A DNA stretch of 64,000 bases from Tetracentron sinense (GCA_015143295.1 CM026571.1:30036505-30100504); one strand, 5' to 3'. Numbered from the stretch's first letter, positions 43,440 to 55,778 are shown. The notes: generated from the letters alone by a model not told the origin. Numbers and translations: made by a program.

Positions 43440-45690
43440 TCACCGTATCGTAAGAATTTGCCAATTTCTGGCTTGCAATCCCACTTAGAAATTCATGTGC
43501 TTGTTGATTCATCTATGAAAGGATAGTCATGAACTCATAAAACTTTGAATGTCTAAAAGCCTTTACTGCTAGACAACAAAGGGCTTCACACTCTCATTCT
43601 TACAGATATTGTGTATGTTCGTGGAAATGTGATATGCACAGTATGCATGAAATGCTTTTGGGAATACTAGAGGAGCTTTGGTTAACAATGACGGGTATCT
43701 ATATGAGATAATCACCAAACCTTCAAGTGACCCCAATGACTCTTTCAAATTAATCAAAAACCATTCCCAAGAGGTATCATTCTCCTTTTCATCCAGTTCA
43801 AAGGCTATTGGTAACAAATTATTGTTCTTATCAAGAGCAACTGCAATGGATAATAACCCCTTATGCTTTCCTTTCAAGTATGTAGCATTAAACGTTAACT
43901 TTCTATAAAGAAGTTCGGAACGTATTAAGTACCACACCAATTGCCCAAAAAGCTTATGTTAAGACCCCATTAACTGGATCTGAATGCACTGTATTTACTA
44001 TAACCGAGTTACACTTCTTAAGTTTGTGGAAATAAATGGGAAGATTCGCGTATGATGTGTTAAATGATCCTTTAACCTTCTCTATCACAATTTCCCGAGT
44101 TTTCCACACTTTCTTGTAATTGGGTTTGACCTCGAACTTGTGCCAGATATCATTTACGATCTGCCTTGGATTGTACACATCATGACCCTCAATATCTGAT
44201 AAAACGTAATCGCTCAATACTCAGTTTCTTGTTTGCATATTGTCTTCTCCATTAGGTGTATCGCAAGAGTGTATCCCCGCGTAGCTCTTTATCTTGAATT
44301 AAACAGAAGCATGAACTCTCGATGCATGTAATAACCATTTAAAATTTTGTCTCATACATTGCAAAGTGTATCGCTTCTTATATGAACGAATGACCTTGAA
44401 TTGGAAGTTATTGCGCGTCGCGTACTTATGAATAACAATCTGCAACCGCTTATTGTCTTTAAAACTTTGACCAAGGTCGAATACCGTCTCATCATGCAAC
44501 CCGAATTCAACATTAGAACCTTTATCGTGCACCGGTAAATCTTCGAACTGTGCACTCTCACAAGGGTTGTGAGTCGACTCCTTACCTCCTCTAACTGGGT
44601 CAGAGGATGACTTTTAGCCCTACAAAACAACATCCATCATATTTTTGTTTAGGCAAATAAGGCATCTGAATTTAAGAAAATAATTTTTTAGTAAGATCAT
44701 GTTTGTACCTTAAGCTAGGCAAGTTGTTGAGATTGACTTGTGCATAGACAATACATGTAGGAATGACATCATTCATAGCGCTATCTATTGAATTTATGTC
44801 CTCTCTAAATGGGGTAATTTGAGACATGTCAGACCTATAAAAATGGTAAATATTAGTGTAGGTGATAAAATTGTCCATACATACAACATATATATGAAAA
44901 TGAGGTCAATTTTGGTACCTGGACATAGGCCAGTGGATGATGAGAAGTTGTGAATCAACATCACTTGTAGAGACTGCAATATTCTTAGCGGCATCTATCG
45001 ATTTGATGGTCTCTATCGATGCAACACCTTCTACACTCATGAATGTCCCCATAAGCAAATTCCATGATGGACTCGCGTTTGATAGGAAGATTGTCTTATT
45101 TTATATTTGCGAACCTTTCTGAAATGCCCTCGGAAGAAACATCCAACCCTCTAACAACTTTGGTGCAGGCATTAGGTGTGGACATTCGTCTATTATATTA
45201 GTCACCCTTTTGAAATGCTCTCAGATGCAAAATCCTGCTCTCCGACAACTTCGGTGGAGACATCTCTTGCTTGAAAACATGTTTAACTCGACCTTCATAT
45301 ATTATTTCCACATTCCTTATGTACAAGGGAAGGAAAATATCTTTTTTTCTTAATGATATAAAGAAATGTTGACAACCCATCGTCGTTGCAAATGTCAATT
45401 GGTGGAATTGGATTCGTGGAAGGGAAAAAAGACTGCAATCTAATATCAAAATCGTGTGGGTTGGAGTAGGTGAGTCGATAAACCTTGGCCAAGAGCTGCT
45501 TGTGCATGATGTTTAAATCTACTAGTAGACATCGAGTCGTTCCACCTCGAAACTGGATACCTTCAACACTGTTTTCAAACCTTTCACCACCACCCACAAC
45601 CCATTTTCCATCATAGCAACAAGTTAGTGATACTTTTGGCATTTTTCGACACTTCTGACACCATCGTCTATGTAAGAAACATTGCATTTG
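43440..45690 (-). pseudogene. Mutator-like (MULE) transposase, decayed
   Basis: Read on the minus strand from 45690 leftward. First, an N-terminal PB1-like region (CYDGKWVVGG, FRGGTTRCLLVDLNIMHK, DIRLQSFFPS). Next, the plug domain near 44530-44300 (FDLGQSFKDNKRLQIVIHKY, FKVIRSYKKRYTLQC). Then the pre-catalytic region at 44217-43954 (YKKVWKTREIVIEKVKGSF). Finally the MULE core at 43900-43570 (LKGKHKGLLSIAVALD, ENDTSWEWFL, FHAYCAYHI). MULE cores usually read DGTFLKG and SDRHPSI. Here these are NATYLKG and SYRYPSL, so both aspartates of the DDE triad are changed. Several frameshifts separate the pieces, and an LTR-like sequence cuts it at 43434. Its terminal inverted repeat is at 46430-46795. 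Confidence 0.85.
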
Positions 45691-45929
45691 TTAGACATCG
45701 AACAAGTATTTGTAAGATTATATTAAAAACATCATATCTGTTAGATATTGCACAAGGATTTGTTAGATAGTTATAAAAAAAATTATTTTATCGATGGATT
45801 ATAAGAAACTGAAAATTATGGACTTTTTTAGCTTTTTAAAAATGATTGATTGTGTTCATTTTTCTGGAGAGTTTTTAAATTTTTTCCTGGAGTTTGTCAG
45901 AATATATCAATATTGGTTACAGGAAACTG

Positions 45930-46270
45930 AAAATTATGGGTGTTGCACTTCATATCAATACTAAAATGAGCTCTATCGATACCCATATCGATCCATTAAT
46001 TGTTCGCGAGTTATGTGGTTTTCCTATATCGATATAGGGCAATACAATGTCGATCCATATCAATACCAATATCGATCCATGAAATGGTCTCGGGATCGAT
46101 ATAGGGTATGACAGGGTCAATCCCTATCGATCTCGAAAAAACTCTCGGGATGTGGTTTTCCTATATCAATATAGGGCATTACAAGGTCGATCCCTATCAA
46201 TACACATATCGATCCTTGATATGCTCTGGTGTTCTGTTGTTGCCTATATCGACCAGATCGAGACTACTTG
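45930..46270. repeat. ATCGAT-rich subterminal array of MULE 1
   Basis: Two units of about 75 bp start at about 46012 and 46148. Each contains ATGTGGTTTTCCTATATC, ATATAGGGCA and ATATCGATCC; a third partial unit lies between them. Words such as TATCGATACCCATATCGAT recur. The array lies between the transposase gene and its terminal inverted repeat, a usual place for transposase-binding or regulatory repeats. Confidence 0.7.
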
Positions 46271-46429
46271 ACTGTAAGATTGACCTGATCAATCCTACTG
46301 GTCTGTGTTTTTTTTTTCTCTGGTGGGAAAGGTTTTGGTCAATATCAATCTTGAATACTCATTCTAAAAACACCCTAAAATACCGAACAATCTTTATTTA
46401 CAAGGTGTATGAACAATAACGATAAATAA

Positions 46430-46795
46430 AACTCAAACATACTTTTCTAGGTTATATTAAAAATAGATTTCTTCTTATAAAATCACACAATAAGAAGAAG
46501 AAGAGTGGAGTTTCGTGAGAAAACAAGTTGAATGGAGTGAGGAGTTCGCCGAAAGGAAGGTTCTCTTATGCATGTCGAAGGAAGGTTTTCTCATGCACGT
46601 AGGTAACCATCTTTCCCACCATCTATTTTATAAAACTAAAGAAACAATTGTTTAAGTGTTGGTGGTAGTGGAAGGGTGTTTTAGACTTTTTATAACAATG
46701 AATTATGGGAAAATAGTCATAAGGGCATTATGAGGAGTTTTTAAAATGTGAGTATTTTGAGAACAAGGGAAAACTATAGGGGAACCCCCCCCCCC
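46430..46795. repeat. Long terminal inverted repeat of MULE 1
   Basis: This arm is the diverged reverse complement of about 46886-47215. Shared words are GTGGTAGTGGAAGG, TAGACTTTTTATA, ATTTTGAGAACAA and AAACTATAGGGG. The outer end runs into C11 (46785-46795) and has lost its last bases. Confidence 0.7.
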
Positions 46796-47330
46796 AAAAG
46801 AAAATAAAAAATAAAAAAATAAAAGGACCAATAAGGTTGACGAGTATAATCTATTTGATTATACCTTTGCCATGGCCCTTTTAGGGTTTTTCCCTAGTTG
46901 CCCCTATAGTTTGAGGTTGTTCTCAAAATATCCACCTTTTAAAAACTTTTCCCATAAGAGACTTATGATTTTTTTCCTATAATATCTTATTTATGAAAAG
47001 TCTGAAACACCCCTTCCACTACCACAAACACTTTAAATGATAGTTTTGAAAGAAGAAGAAGTGAAAAGGAGGGATTTACATATGTGCGCATGAGATTGGG
47101 AAAGCTTCCTACTCTCCTCATCTTCCCATCTCATGAAGCTCCTCACTCTTTTCTCATTTCCTTTAATGAATGTTTTTGGTATAAATTATCTTGAAAAAAG
47201 AAAAAATTGCAAAAATCCACAAAAAACTAAGTTTTCTGCATGAAGGATCGATACTGGTTGATACATATGGACGAAACACCAGCTCAATACCCATATCGAT
47301 ACGTATTGATACCCATATCGACACCTATCG

Positions 47331-50214
47331 TGTGACGTCTCGAACCCGCGCCTAGGGAATCAAGTTCCGAGACTCGCATTCGTTCGTCAAATCACGCAAG
47401 CGGAAGACTTTACCCGCGAAAATGCGGGAATTTAAACATTTATCAGATGCTTCCAAAAAGCAAATAACACTTGTCATCACAATAGCCATCATACAAACCA
47501 TATAACTGTATTATTTACATCAAGTCTGTTTTACAAAAGTATGCGCCTCTATCACGCCAGATACAGTTTGTACATGCTTCCAAAATGTCCAGTTGGACTT
47601 TTCACTTATTGGTCAGCAGCTCCGAGATCTGCTGACATAAAAAGTTAGTGAGCTATGAAGCCCAATAAAACCACAATCCTTCTAAACTATTTTTCACATA
47701 ATAACACGCATCAATAATGATATAATAAACAATTCAATTTGCATGTTACAATAAAATAGAACAGTATATAATAAACTGTGACCCAAGGTCACTTAGAGTT
47801 ACGTCACCCTAACCGAGGTTCCCGACCTCACATTACTTTCCAATTATGAGGTTCAATTATGAATGTATTCATATTACCAAGTTATCATTTCAATCATCAA
47901 TCATGTTTCATTTCGAGTCCTGAGACTCTATTAATTGGCCACAACTCACAAATGTCCAGCTTAAAGTTTCTAAATCATAACCATAATACATTGAGTCATT
48001 TAGATTCACACACCCTGTTCTGGCTTTCACCCGAATATGACCAAATCTTGGGCATACCAACCCAACTTATCTGGAATCCGACAATTCCATACCGAACCCT
48101 GAGTACATTAACTTAGACAATTACACCAACCCTAAGTATACCGACTCAGACCACTTCGTATCCGAAACTTACACACACAACATGTGCATTCACCCAATAA
48201 GGACAATACTTTTCCATTCAACTGACTGGCAACATCTACCTTGTATTCGCCCCCATCGCCCTGTGTATCAGTCAAGAAGGAACCCCGACCAACCTGCCTA
48301 CCGTCATCTTCTAGCTAGTCTACGGAGGAACCCCGACATCTATACCAATGCCGACATCTCCTGACGTTCCACCAAGAAAGGACCCCGATAGACACGGTGC
48401 CGACATCTTCTAACCCACCCAGAGAGGAACCCCGGACTATACACTATCTGATGTTCAGCCACTTTAAACTCCCTAAGACTCCGACATCTCCCAACTATCA
48501 GTCACAGAGGAACCACGGGTCATGTAGGACACCGCCACTCCTGACCTAGTCCAAGAGGCACCACGGACGACCTAGACAAACACTGACATCTCCCGACTAT
48601 TAGTCACGGAGGAACCCCGGGCCTTACTGGACACCGTCTCTCCTGACCTAGTCAAAGAGGAACCACAGACTATACTTAACCCTGGTTAGATTTTCTAACC
48701 ACAGGTTAACCCAAGTCTCGCTTGATTAACTGAAATACTTGGTCCTCGCGCCCATGAACCAAATCCGGTAACACACCGTCCCGTTAGGGAACGTTTCCAG
48801 GCTAATGTACATGTCCATAACCTTATACGACCTGCAAAACAACTTTTTGTCATCCTAAAGTGACGATACAATTTATCCGAGACCCGATCTGGGCTCCCCG
48901 AAGATCCACAAAAATCACAAAATCACATAGGGGCCTCCGACCCTTTTTCCATTCACGCCATTCATATAGTGAGTCTAAATCTGGGGTTTTGAGACCCGAG
49001 ACCAAGGGCTACACCCCTCTACTCATTTTTCAAGCGCATCCAACCCTTCTACACATCACATAAGGGTCTCCGACCCTTTTTCATTCACGCCAACAAACAT
49101 GTACATACTTCACATAAAAGAATATAGCAAAATAAGGGAAAAAAAATAAGAAAAGAAAGGGGTTTTACCTGTTTCACGCGTTTCGAGGTCTCGCAGGTAA
49201 AAACGGATGTCGCCAACGCGTTTCCTACGACGATCAACCCCGGGTAGAGCGCATGCCACTTTTTCTCTATACCCTTTTTTTTCTCTCTCTACACGTAAAT
49301 CGAGACGTTGGGAAAAGAAACTACGTCACCAGCGTGTCGGGAACGTCGAAAAACCCCAAGGGGACCTCATTTTCCCTTTCTCTTTCCTCTTTCTCTCTCT
49401 TCCTTTCTCTCTCCTCACTTTCTCTATCTAAAATATTATGTGGCATAACCTCCCCACCTCCCCCTGTTTACAGAACGTGAGAAATGGGGAAGACTGACCT
49501 CCATTATATAGATAAGGTCATGTGCTATGCACATGAACATAATAAATGGTCCCGTTGACCAAGTCAATGGTTTGACAGTTTGACTATTTTTTCACTTTCT
49601 CTCGTGTATACGGCCTCCGTAGTCCTACTTAATGAAATCCAATTTTGACGAAATTTTAGGTGACCGAACTTGGGATAATCCGACACCCGCTGTAAAAATT
49701 TTGAGAAGAAATACTGAGTTTTGACAGCTGCACTTTAGTCCAGACAAAAATTACAAAACCCACTAATTTTCTGATTTCAAACACAAAATACGTTGTCGTT
49801 TCTTCATATGAGACAATTAACTGCCGAAACGACAGACGGTCGTCTCACGATTGACCAACACACTGTGGTACCAGCCGCACAGATTTCTATTAGAATCCCA
49901 ACAATTATGGAGTCCCACTAAATTCCGGAAAAATCTGAAATTTCCTGGTTTTCTCGATTTTCTTACATTTAAGACTCTCGCGGTCTTGCGAATCGATACA
50001 CGATGGAACTGGAACGATAGGTGATCTTCCAGATAGTCGACCCGCACATTGTGCACGATTTTCGAGAAAAAACACTGAAGTTTTATCAGTACAATCCAAT
50101 CCTAAACAAAACCCTTTTTTTTTTATATCAATTTAACACATAATTAACTACTTAACCTCCATTAAGGACCCATAAACACATAAATTTATTATATTAAAAT
50201 TTCGGGTCATTACA
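47331..50214 (+). mobile_element. Gypsy (Tekay-like) solo LTR, 2.9 kb (TSD TATCG)
   Basis: It starts TGTGACGTCTCGAACCCGCG and ends TTTCGGGTCATTACA. TATCG flanks it on both sides (47326-47330, 50215-50219). No coding sequence or second LTR is present, so the element collapsed to a solo LTR. Start and end are collinear with 23327-25915, and the start with 13795-13974 on the other strand. The middle has diverged GAGGAACCCCG repeats (48270-48680). Confidence 0.85.
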
Positions 50215-50219
50215 TATCG

Positions 50220-50640
50220 ACCCATATCGATACCCAATGGTAGAACTTGTTTTGGCAATTAATTTTGATCTAGAAGTCCAATTGACTATTATAATATATG
50301 AATTCGAGGTAGCTTAACGAGACAAATTCTGGTTGCATTGCAAAAGTGGTTATTCGACGCTCAGATTCCCATTTTGAGGTCGTTCTGAGGATTTTCTAAT
50401 CACTTTTTTCAGTTCTAGTGGCATTTTCATAATTGTTGCCTCCACTAACTATACATATCAATACACATATATACATATCGATACACCTATCGATACAACA
50501 CATGGTAGATACACCCTGTATCAATAATATCGATACATATTGATACAAGTTGTCTTCAACCTTAGAACACAACCGGTATCGATACGAAGTATCAACCTGA
50601 CTTATTGAGTATCGATCCACACTGTAAATAATTCGAAATG
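50220..50640. repeat. ATCGATA-rich subterminal array of MULE 2
   Basis: Dense words such as TATCGATACA, ATATCGATACATATTGATAC and GTATCGATAC, mainly at 50450-50630. With 47240-47330 it flanks the nested solo LTR. It matches the array type of MULE 1 at 45930-46270. Confidence 0.65.
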
Positions 50641-50947
50641 TAAAGAAAACACGTGTAAATCATCTAACATTGGATTTAAGGTTTAAAATCATATTTTGCA
50701 ATTATTATAATTATTTTTCTTTAGGTTAAATTGATTAATTTGTTTAAAAATACAACAAACCCAAAAAATAGGTGTTTTTCTTTCGTTAATGGCATTCTCT
50801 CACAATTGTGATTAATAGTTTAGCATAACGAAGCTTTCTTGTGGAAATCTCAACCCAAACTATAGGTAAAGAAATATTTGGCGAACTCCTTCCATTAATG
50901 GCGTTCTCACCGTAATATGAAGAGATCTCTCAATGGTTGATAACTGT

Positions 50948-51443
50948 AGGGCTGTCAATGGACCGGATCATGATCCGGATCCGATCCGATTAGCCGGACT
51001 TTGGACCCTATATGTGATCCGTCGGATCGGGTTCAGATCGGATCGGTGGAATCCGATTATAATCGGATCGGATCTGGATATAGGGTGATCCGATCCGATT
51101 AAAATCCAATCCGATAATAATAATAATTTTTAATTATTTTAAATATATTATTTAGATTTTCTATGTATAAAATATTAATTTTTAAAAAAATTAACATTAA
51201 TTAGTATTAATTATGGTATTATTAGATTTTTTATTATTAAAATAGATTTTTTTAAAAAAAAATAACCTTACTCGGATCGGATCGGATCGGATTCGGATTG
51301 GACGATATATAATCGGATCGGATTCAGATCGGTTACTTCATGATCCGACGGATCTCGGATCGGATTCGGATCAGTCGGATTCTTAATCGGATCGGATTCG
51401 GATCTAGGCAGATCCGGTCCGAATCCGATCCGTTGACAGCCCT
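50948..51443. mobile_element. GATCGGATC-rich hAT-type MITE, about 500 bp
   Basis: The terminal inverted repeat is AGGGCTGTCAATGGACCGGA / AGGGCTGTCAACGGATCGGA (right end read inward). TTGATAA flanks both sides (50937-50943 and 51445-51451). Both arms are packed with GGATCGGATC-like palindromes around an AT-rich centre. It has no coding capacity and sits in the right arm of MULE 2. Confidence 0.75.
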
Positions 51444-51613
51444 CTTGATAAGGAATGGTGTTTGTCCGGGGCATTGGGAGAAGGGTTTTTATTAGGTGGG
51501 TATTTTGAGAACTAACTCAAACTACGGGGGGCAATCAGGGAAAAACCGCCGTTGCCCAACAGACTACATAACGCATGTACCCATCTTTCGATCTTCAGAC
51601 AAATATTAGCTGG

Positions 51614-51648
51614 AGGGAGAGAGAGAGAGAGAGACTGAGAGAGAGAGG
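51614..51648 (+). promoter_or_regulatory. GA-rich 5' leader of the BRIP-type gene
   Basis: GAGAGAGAGAGAGAGACTGAGAGAGAGAG runs directly up to the ATG at 51649, like the GA leader of TRS33. Only about 100 bp separate the ATG from the MULE 2 end. Confidence 0.55.
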
Positions 51649-52103
51649 ATGGAAGAAGCAAACGCTTTGACTCCGCAACAGAAGCAATTGTTGATGCAAC
51701 AGCAGCAGCAACAACAGCTCCTTCTCTTACAACACTACCAGCAAAAACAACAACAGCAGCATCAACAACAACAACAACAACAACAACAAGCCATCTCTCG
51801 TTTTCCATCCAACATCGATGCTCATTTACGACCTCAAGGACTTCACCGTCCAATCAATCAACCACAACAGCAACAGCAACAACAACAATCACCAAATCCT
51901 AACCCTAACCCTAACCCTAATCCTAATCCGATCCAGCAGCAACAAAACCCTAACTCTAATCAGCAGCAGCAGCAGCAGCAGCAACAGAAGGCGAGTCGAC
52001 AAGGGCATCAGGCGGAGCTCGAAATGGCTTACCAGGACGCCTGGCGCGTCTGCCATCCTGACATCAAGCGCCCTTTCTCCTCCCTTGAAGATGCTTGCGA
52101 AAG
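51649..52103 (+). CDS. GLTSCR1/BRIP-type SWI/SNF subunit, exon 1
   Basis: The ATG at 51649 opens a 151-residue exon. Residues 1-115 are a low-complexity region of polyQ tracts with a (PN)n stretch in the middle. They lead into HQAELEMAYQDAWRVCHPDI and KRPFSSLEDACER. This AYQDAWRVCHPD.KRPFSSLEDACER block is the start of the GLTSCR1-like conserved domain of plant BRIP-type proteins, accessory subunits of BRM-containing SWI/SNF chromatin remodellers. The exon ends GAAAG/GTGCGT with a split Arg codon, where the family continues with a leucine-rich LLPYH segment. No following exon was found down to 64000, so either intron 1 is longer than 11.9 kb or the copy is truncated. The (PN)n is encoded by telomere-like CCCTAA repeats. 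Confidence 0.75.
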
Positions 52104-54640
52104 GTGCGTTCTCTCTTGACTTTCTTGAGATTCGTTAGGGTTTCATTCATTTGTTCCTTTTCTTTTTTTAGTGAGAATCCTGATATTATTCTCCCAGGTT
52201 TCTGCTTCAATTTGCGGTTGTGTTGTTTGTTTTCTTTTGCTTTATTGATACATTTTGCTTGAAATTTGGTTGATACGTTTGAAATGGACACTGATAAACT
52301 GTTCATGCCTCGAGCAATCTTCTCAACAGAAAATTTTGAATTGCATGTGATCACGCTTTAAAGGTTTGAAGAGGCTTTTGTAAAATCGTATTAACTGATC
52401 AACAGGGATTACCATATTTTGGGTGCATCACTTTTATAAATTGAAAGAACAATACTGCGCTCAAGAATGCAAAAATATTTGTAAACGTTGGTTTAAACAG
52501 TTCAACTTGATATAAGTTTGCCACTTGGACGATACCTGTTCACTAGTACCACTGATCTGCCTATTTTGAATAATAGCTGAGGGATTCCAATTAAATAAAA
52601 GGTGAGGGATAGAGTTGACTGATACAAATGACTGATGTTTAAACAGTCCAGTTTGATTTCAGTTTGCCACTCGAACAATACCCATTCACTAGTCCCACTG
52701 ATCTATCCATTTTGAATAATAGGCGAGGGATAGAGTTCTAGATAGGCCACTGATAAGGTGGCACTGTGATAGGGCTCTCCAACACCACATCAACTGCATA
52801 GTGGAGATAGTAAATGAACCCCATTTTTGTGTGTCTTTATTTTGAATCATATGTTGTTGATTTACTCTTTTTGGCCATTTTGTAGTACTTATCTAGACCA
52901 TCTTCCATTTTTGTGATGCTATTCTAGACCATATAATTTGAGATTTATCATTTTGTTATTGATAGCGACCCCTTAACCAGTTTTTCCATGCACTCATTTT
53001 GGAATTTCGAAGTTTCTTATGCTTTGATTTGGAATGAAATATTCCTTGTTTTCCAAAATAATCCTTTATGATATCTTTTAGAAAAAAGTAAGGTTATGTG
53101 ATATTGAAGTACAGATCTCAAGATATACTTGTTAATAAATAATAACTTGGGTTTGTGATAATTTGTAGAAAGGAATATTACCAATCAAAAGGGAAAAAAA
53201 AGTGGAATATTAGAGGAAGTCAATTAGCTAGTAGCTTCTCCAATTGGGATAATGGAAAAGTGTGTTGCTCAACCTGATGAGGGATGCTTTTATTTTACTC
53301 ACCGGAAAAGAAAAAAACAAGTAAGCAAACAACAAAGAAGAAGACCAAGGGAGAGAAAGTGTCACTGACTACCAACCTTTTTTGGCAACGAAAGAATCAA
53401 CAATCTTGCTGGTCTATCTAGAAATAAATCCAAAGGGATGTCCTTCAAAATGGAACCAAGTTCATCACCAGAAACTAAGTAACTAGAGCGTCAAGCAAGA
53501 GCACCAAATTTAAATATATCTTTGGGTTCATGGCACTTGAAGAGTGCCTAATACAGGTAATGATTCGAAATTATATAAGTCAATTATTTTTTTGGATGGC
53601 ATAAGTCAACTTGATAGATGGTCCTCCGAGCATTCACAAGTCACCATTAAGACAAATGACATACATGTATTAGTAGGCCTCACAAAATACAATAATTAAA
53701 ATTAGATTATTTGCCAAGTGTAAGTCAACATTGTTAGTGCATGGCTATATCCCAATCGTCCATCCCATGCTTGGGACGTTGAAAATATATCTTTCCCAGT
53801 GGGAGTGTAGTAATCAATTAAGGCTTAATGATTGTACAAGTCTAGCGTTAATATTTTTTTTAAGGAAAGTGCATTAGACTCAGTCAAAGAATGACATATC
53901 TTGTGATTAGCTGTACAGTAGGCATCCTTTTTAAAACTACATTTTCATGGCAATTTTTCTCTCAATGTGAAATTGCGTTTTGAGAGTGAGAATGTCACCC
54001 ATACCTAGCGGTTTTGGTTACTAAGGGTGAACTAAACCCCATGAATTTGGGTTCCAACTAGTTATTCTTTTCTCTTCCTATGGCGAAGATGAGGAAGCAT
54101 ATACCATAAGTTATGGTAGGCCTCGCATAATTCCATTTCTGACACCAAAAATTTGGTGTGCTGCTCATAGCTTGATCAGCCTTTTCACCTCTCATCGAGA
54201 CCTATGGGCGAGCCACGATGTATAGCTCAATGTTGGTGGCTTTGGATGAGAGATCCTCAAAAGTGATGGGAGACACTCCATGTAATTGGATAGCAATCTT
54301 AATTCTAAGATTAGCGATTCACATCTTAACAGCCCTAGGCTGGTTGATATTACTGTGAACAATGAAGACTAAGGTTCATCCATCTCTGGATTTACCGGGT
54401 TCTAGCTAGTTTGGGTGAGCTCTGGCATTCCCACTTTCTTTGAGTAGAATAGAATTGCATTAGGAGCATCTCTATAATAGAAAGGATACAAAAGATGATA
54501 TTCTATAATGGGAAGGTATAACTATTACCCTTTCAAATTGATGCGGGTGATCAACAGGCAAAAGTTTGCGAACAACGAAAGAATTATGACAGTCGTCATA
54601 GCCTTCATAAGAATATCTGGTATCTAATCTTGTGACACCA
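52104..54640. other. Putative BRIP intron 1, first part, no exon recognised
   Basis: A GGATTACCATATTTTGG stretch after CAACAG (52405) faintly recalls the expected next exon (LPY), but the frame does not fit. An approximate direct repeat with TTTGCCACTTGGACGATACC/TTTGCCACTCGAACAATACC lies at about 52516 and 52668. No genes otherwise. Confidence 0.45.
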
Positions 54641-54649
54641 CATGTGGAA

Positions 54650-54812
54650 GAGAAATAATCGCTCGTTGCTTGTGTTTGGCTTGATTAACAAACAAGCTCA
54701 ATTATTTAGCTCGGCTCAGCTCAACGAGCTTAAATACCCAACTCAAGCTCGGCTCATTTCGAGACGAATCGAGCCAGCTCACAAGCTACTCGGCTCATTG
54801 ACAACCCTACTG
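54650..54812. repeat. GAGCT-rich repeat fragment
   Basis: Words GCTCGGCTCAGCTC, AACTCAAGCTCGGCTCATT and a TTGACAACCCTACT end (read inward AGTAGGGTTGTCAATGAGCC). Same type as 12690-13095. It may be a hAT-type MITE with the left end lost. Confidence 0.5.
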
Positions 54813-54889
54813 GGGATGGCCCCAGGCATTATTGTGCACAATCTCAAAAGTAATAGTATAACGAGAAGCACTAAGAAAAAAGGCATACA

Positions 54890-55758
54890 TTTACTCATTT
54901 ACTCAGGGTTGGGTCAGTAGTTTGGGTCCCTAGATTTAGGCGACCTTTGCAGGATTGGGAGGTGTTTTGCTAGCCTAATGGAGCATGTAGAGTCGGTGGT
55001 TCCAAAACCTAATGCTAGGGATACCCGAGAGTGGTTCAAGGACAACAAAGGTCGGTTTATTGTTAGATCCTTCTTGCGGGCCTGAAGTAATTATCCCCAC
55101 TTAGCTTCCCCTGTTAGAGTGGTGGGACATGCAGGCATGCCATCCACGATATCCTTTTTTCTTTGTACAACTTTTTTGGATAAAATCTTGATCGTTGATC
55201 ATCTTGCAGATGCTAGATCATCCTAAATAAATGCGTGTTATGCCTTACAGCGGAGGAATCGGTCAATCATTTGTTCTTGCACTGCCCCTTTATGTCTATC
55301 CTCTGGGGCTACTACTTCTAGCTTTTTTTTTGGAGCTGCATGGGATTTTCCCTATTCTTTCTAGAGCTTCTTATTTTATTGGCAGTTGGGCTCTTTCGGT
55401 CCTCGTTTGGATCATTTGTGTGCGCTCCTCCCAAGGGCTATATCGTGGTCTATTTGGAAAGAGCGAAACAAACGGATTTTCGAGGACACCTCTCTCTTCC
55501 TACGGATTGCATGATTAAGAGGGTTTGTCAGCTCCTTGTAGACTGGTTCTCTATCAAAGGAGCAACTTCTGGATATGAGGCATTAGAGTTCCCTGCCTAA
55601 CAAGTGTTGTCTTCATTGCAGTTTGTGGTGCATGTGGTTATAGTATGCTTTTTCTAGCACTTGTAATCTTTCTTTGTTTCTTCCGGTTCACTCTTTGTGA
55701 ATCCATGTACCTCTTTTAGAATTTTTTAATGAAATTTTTGTGTACCTCTAAAAAAAAA
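54890..55758 (+). pseudogene. LINE 3' end with zinc-binding (zf-RVT) domain and A tail
   Basis: One frame near 55225-55310 gives NKCVLCLTAEESVNHLFLHC and then PF, the C..C...H...C pattern of the zinc-binding domain after plant LINE reverse transcriptases. Further on, WSIWKERNKRIFEDTSL (about 55450-55500, another frame) is the usual conserved block near the LINE C-terminus. The copy ends at TTGTGTACCTCT followed by A9 (55750-55758). It is 5'-truncated, with at least one frameshift and in-frame stops. Confidence 0.78.
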
Positions 55759-55778
55759 TAACATGAAGAACAAGAAAC

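Larger units (their letters stand above)
46885..51547. mobile_element. MULE 2: Mutator-like element with two nested insertions
   Basis: The left end GGGTTTTTCCCTAGTTGCCC, continuing TATAGTTTGAGGTTGTTCTC to about 46937, is mirrored at the right end 51494-51547 (GGTTTTTCCCTGATTGCCCC read inward). About 50 bp align well. Inside are a longer inverted repeat shared with MULE 1, ATCGATA-rich subterminal sequence on both sides, a 2.9 kb solo LTR (47331-50214) and a GATC-rich hAT MITE (50948-51443). No transposase remains. Without the insertions it is about 1.3 kb. A 9-bp target duplication was not found. Its right end lies 101 bp before the BRIP-type ATG. Confidence 0.72.

Noticed and set aside
51512-51853. 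Minus-strand frame opposite the BRIP-type exon
   Set aside because: It is the antisense of polyQ repeats (valine/alanine runs), with no independent features.
52400-52430. GGATTACCATATTTTGG as exon 2 of the BRIP-type gene
   Set aside because: It resembles LPY by chance; joined to exon 1 the frame is wrong and soon hits stops.
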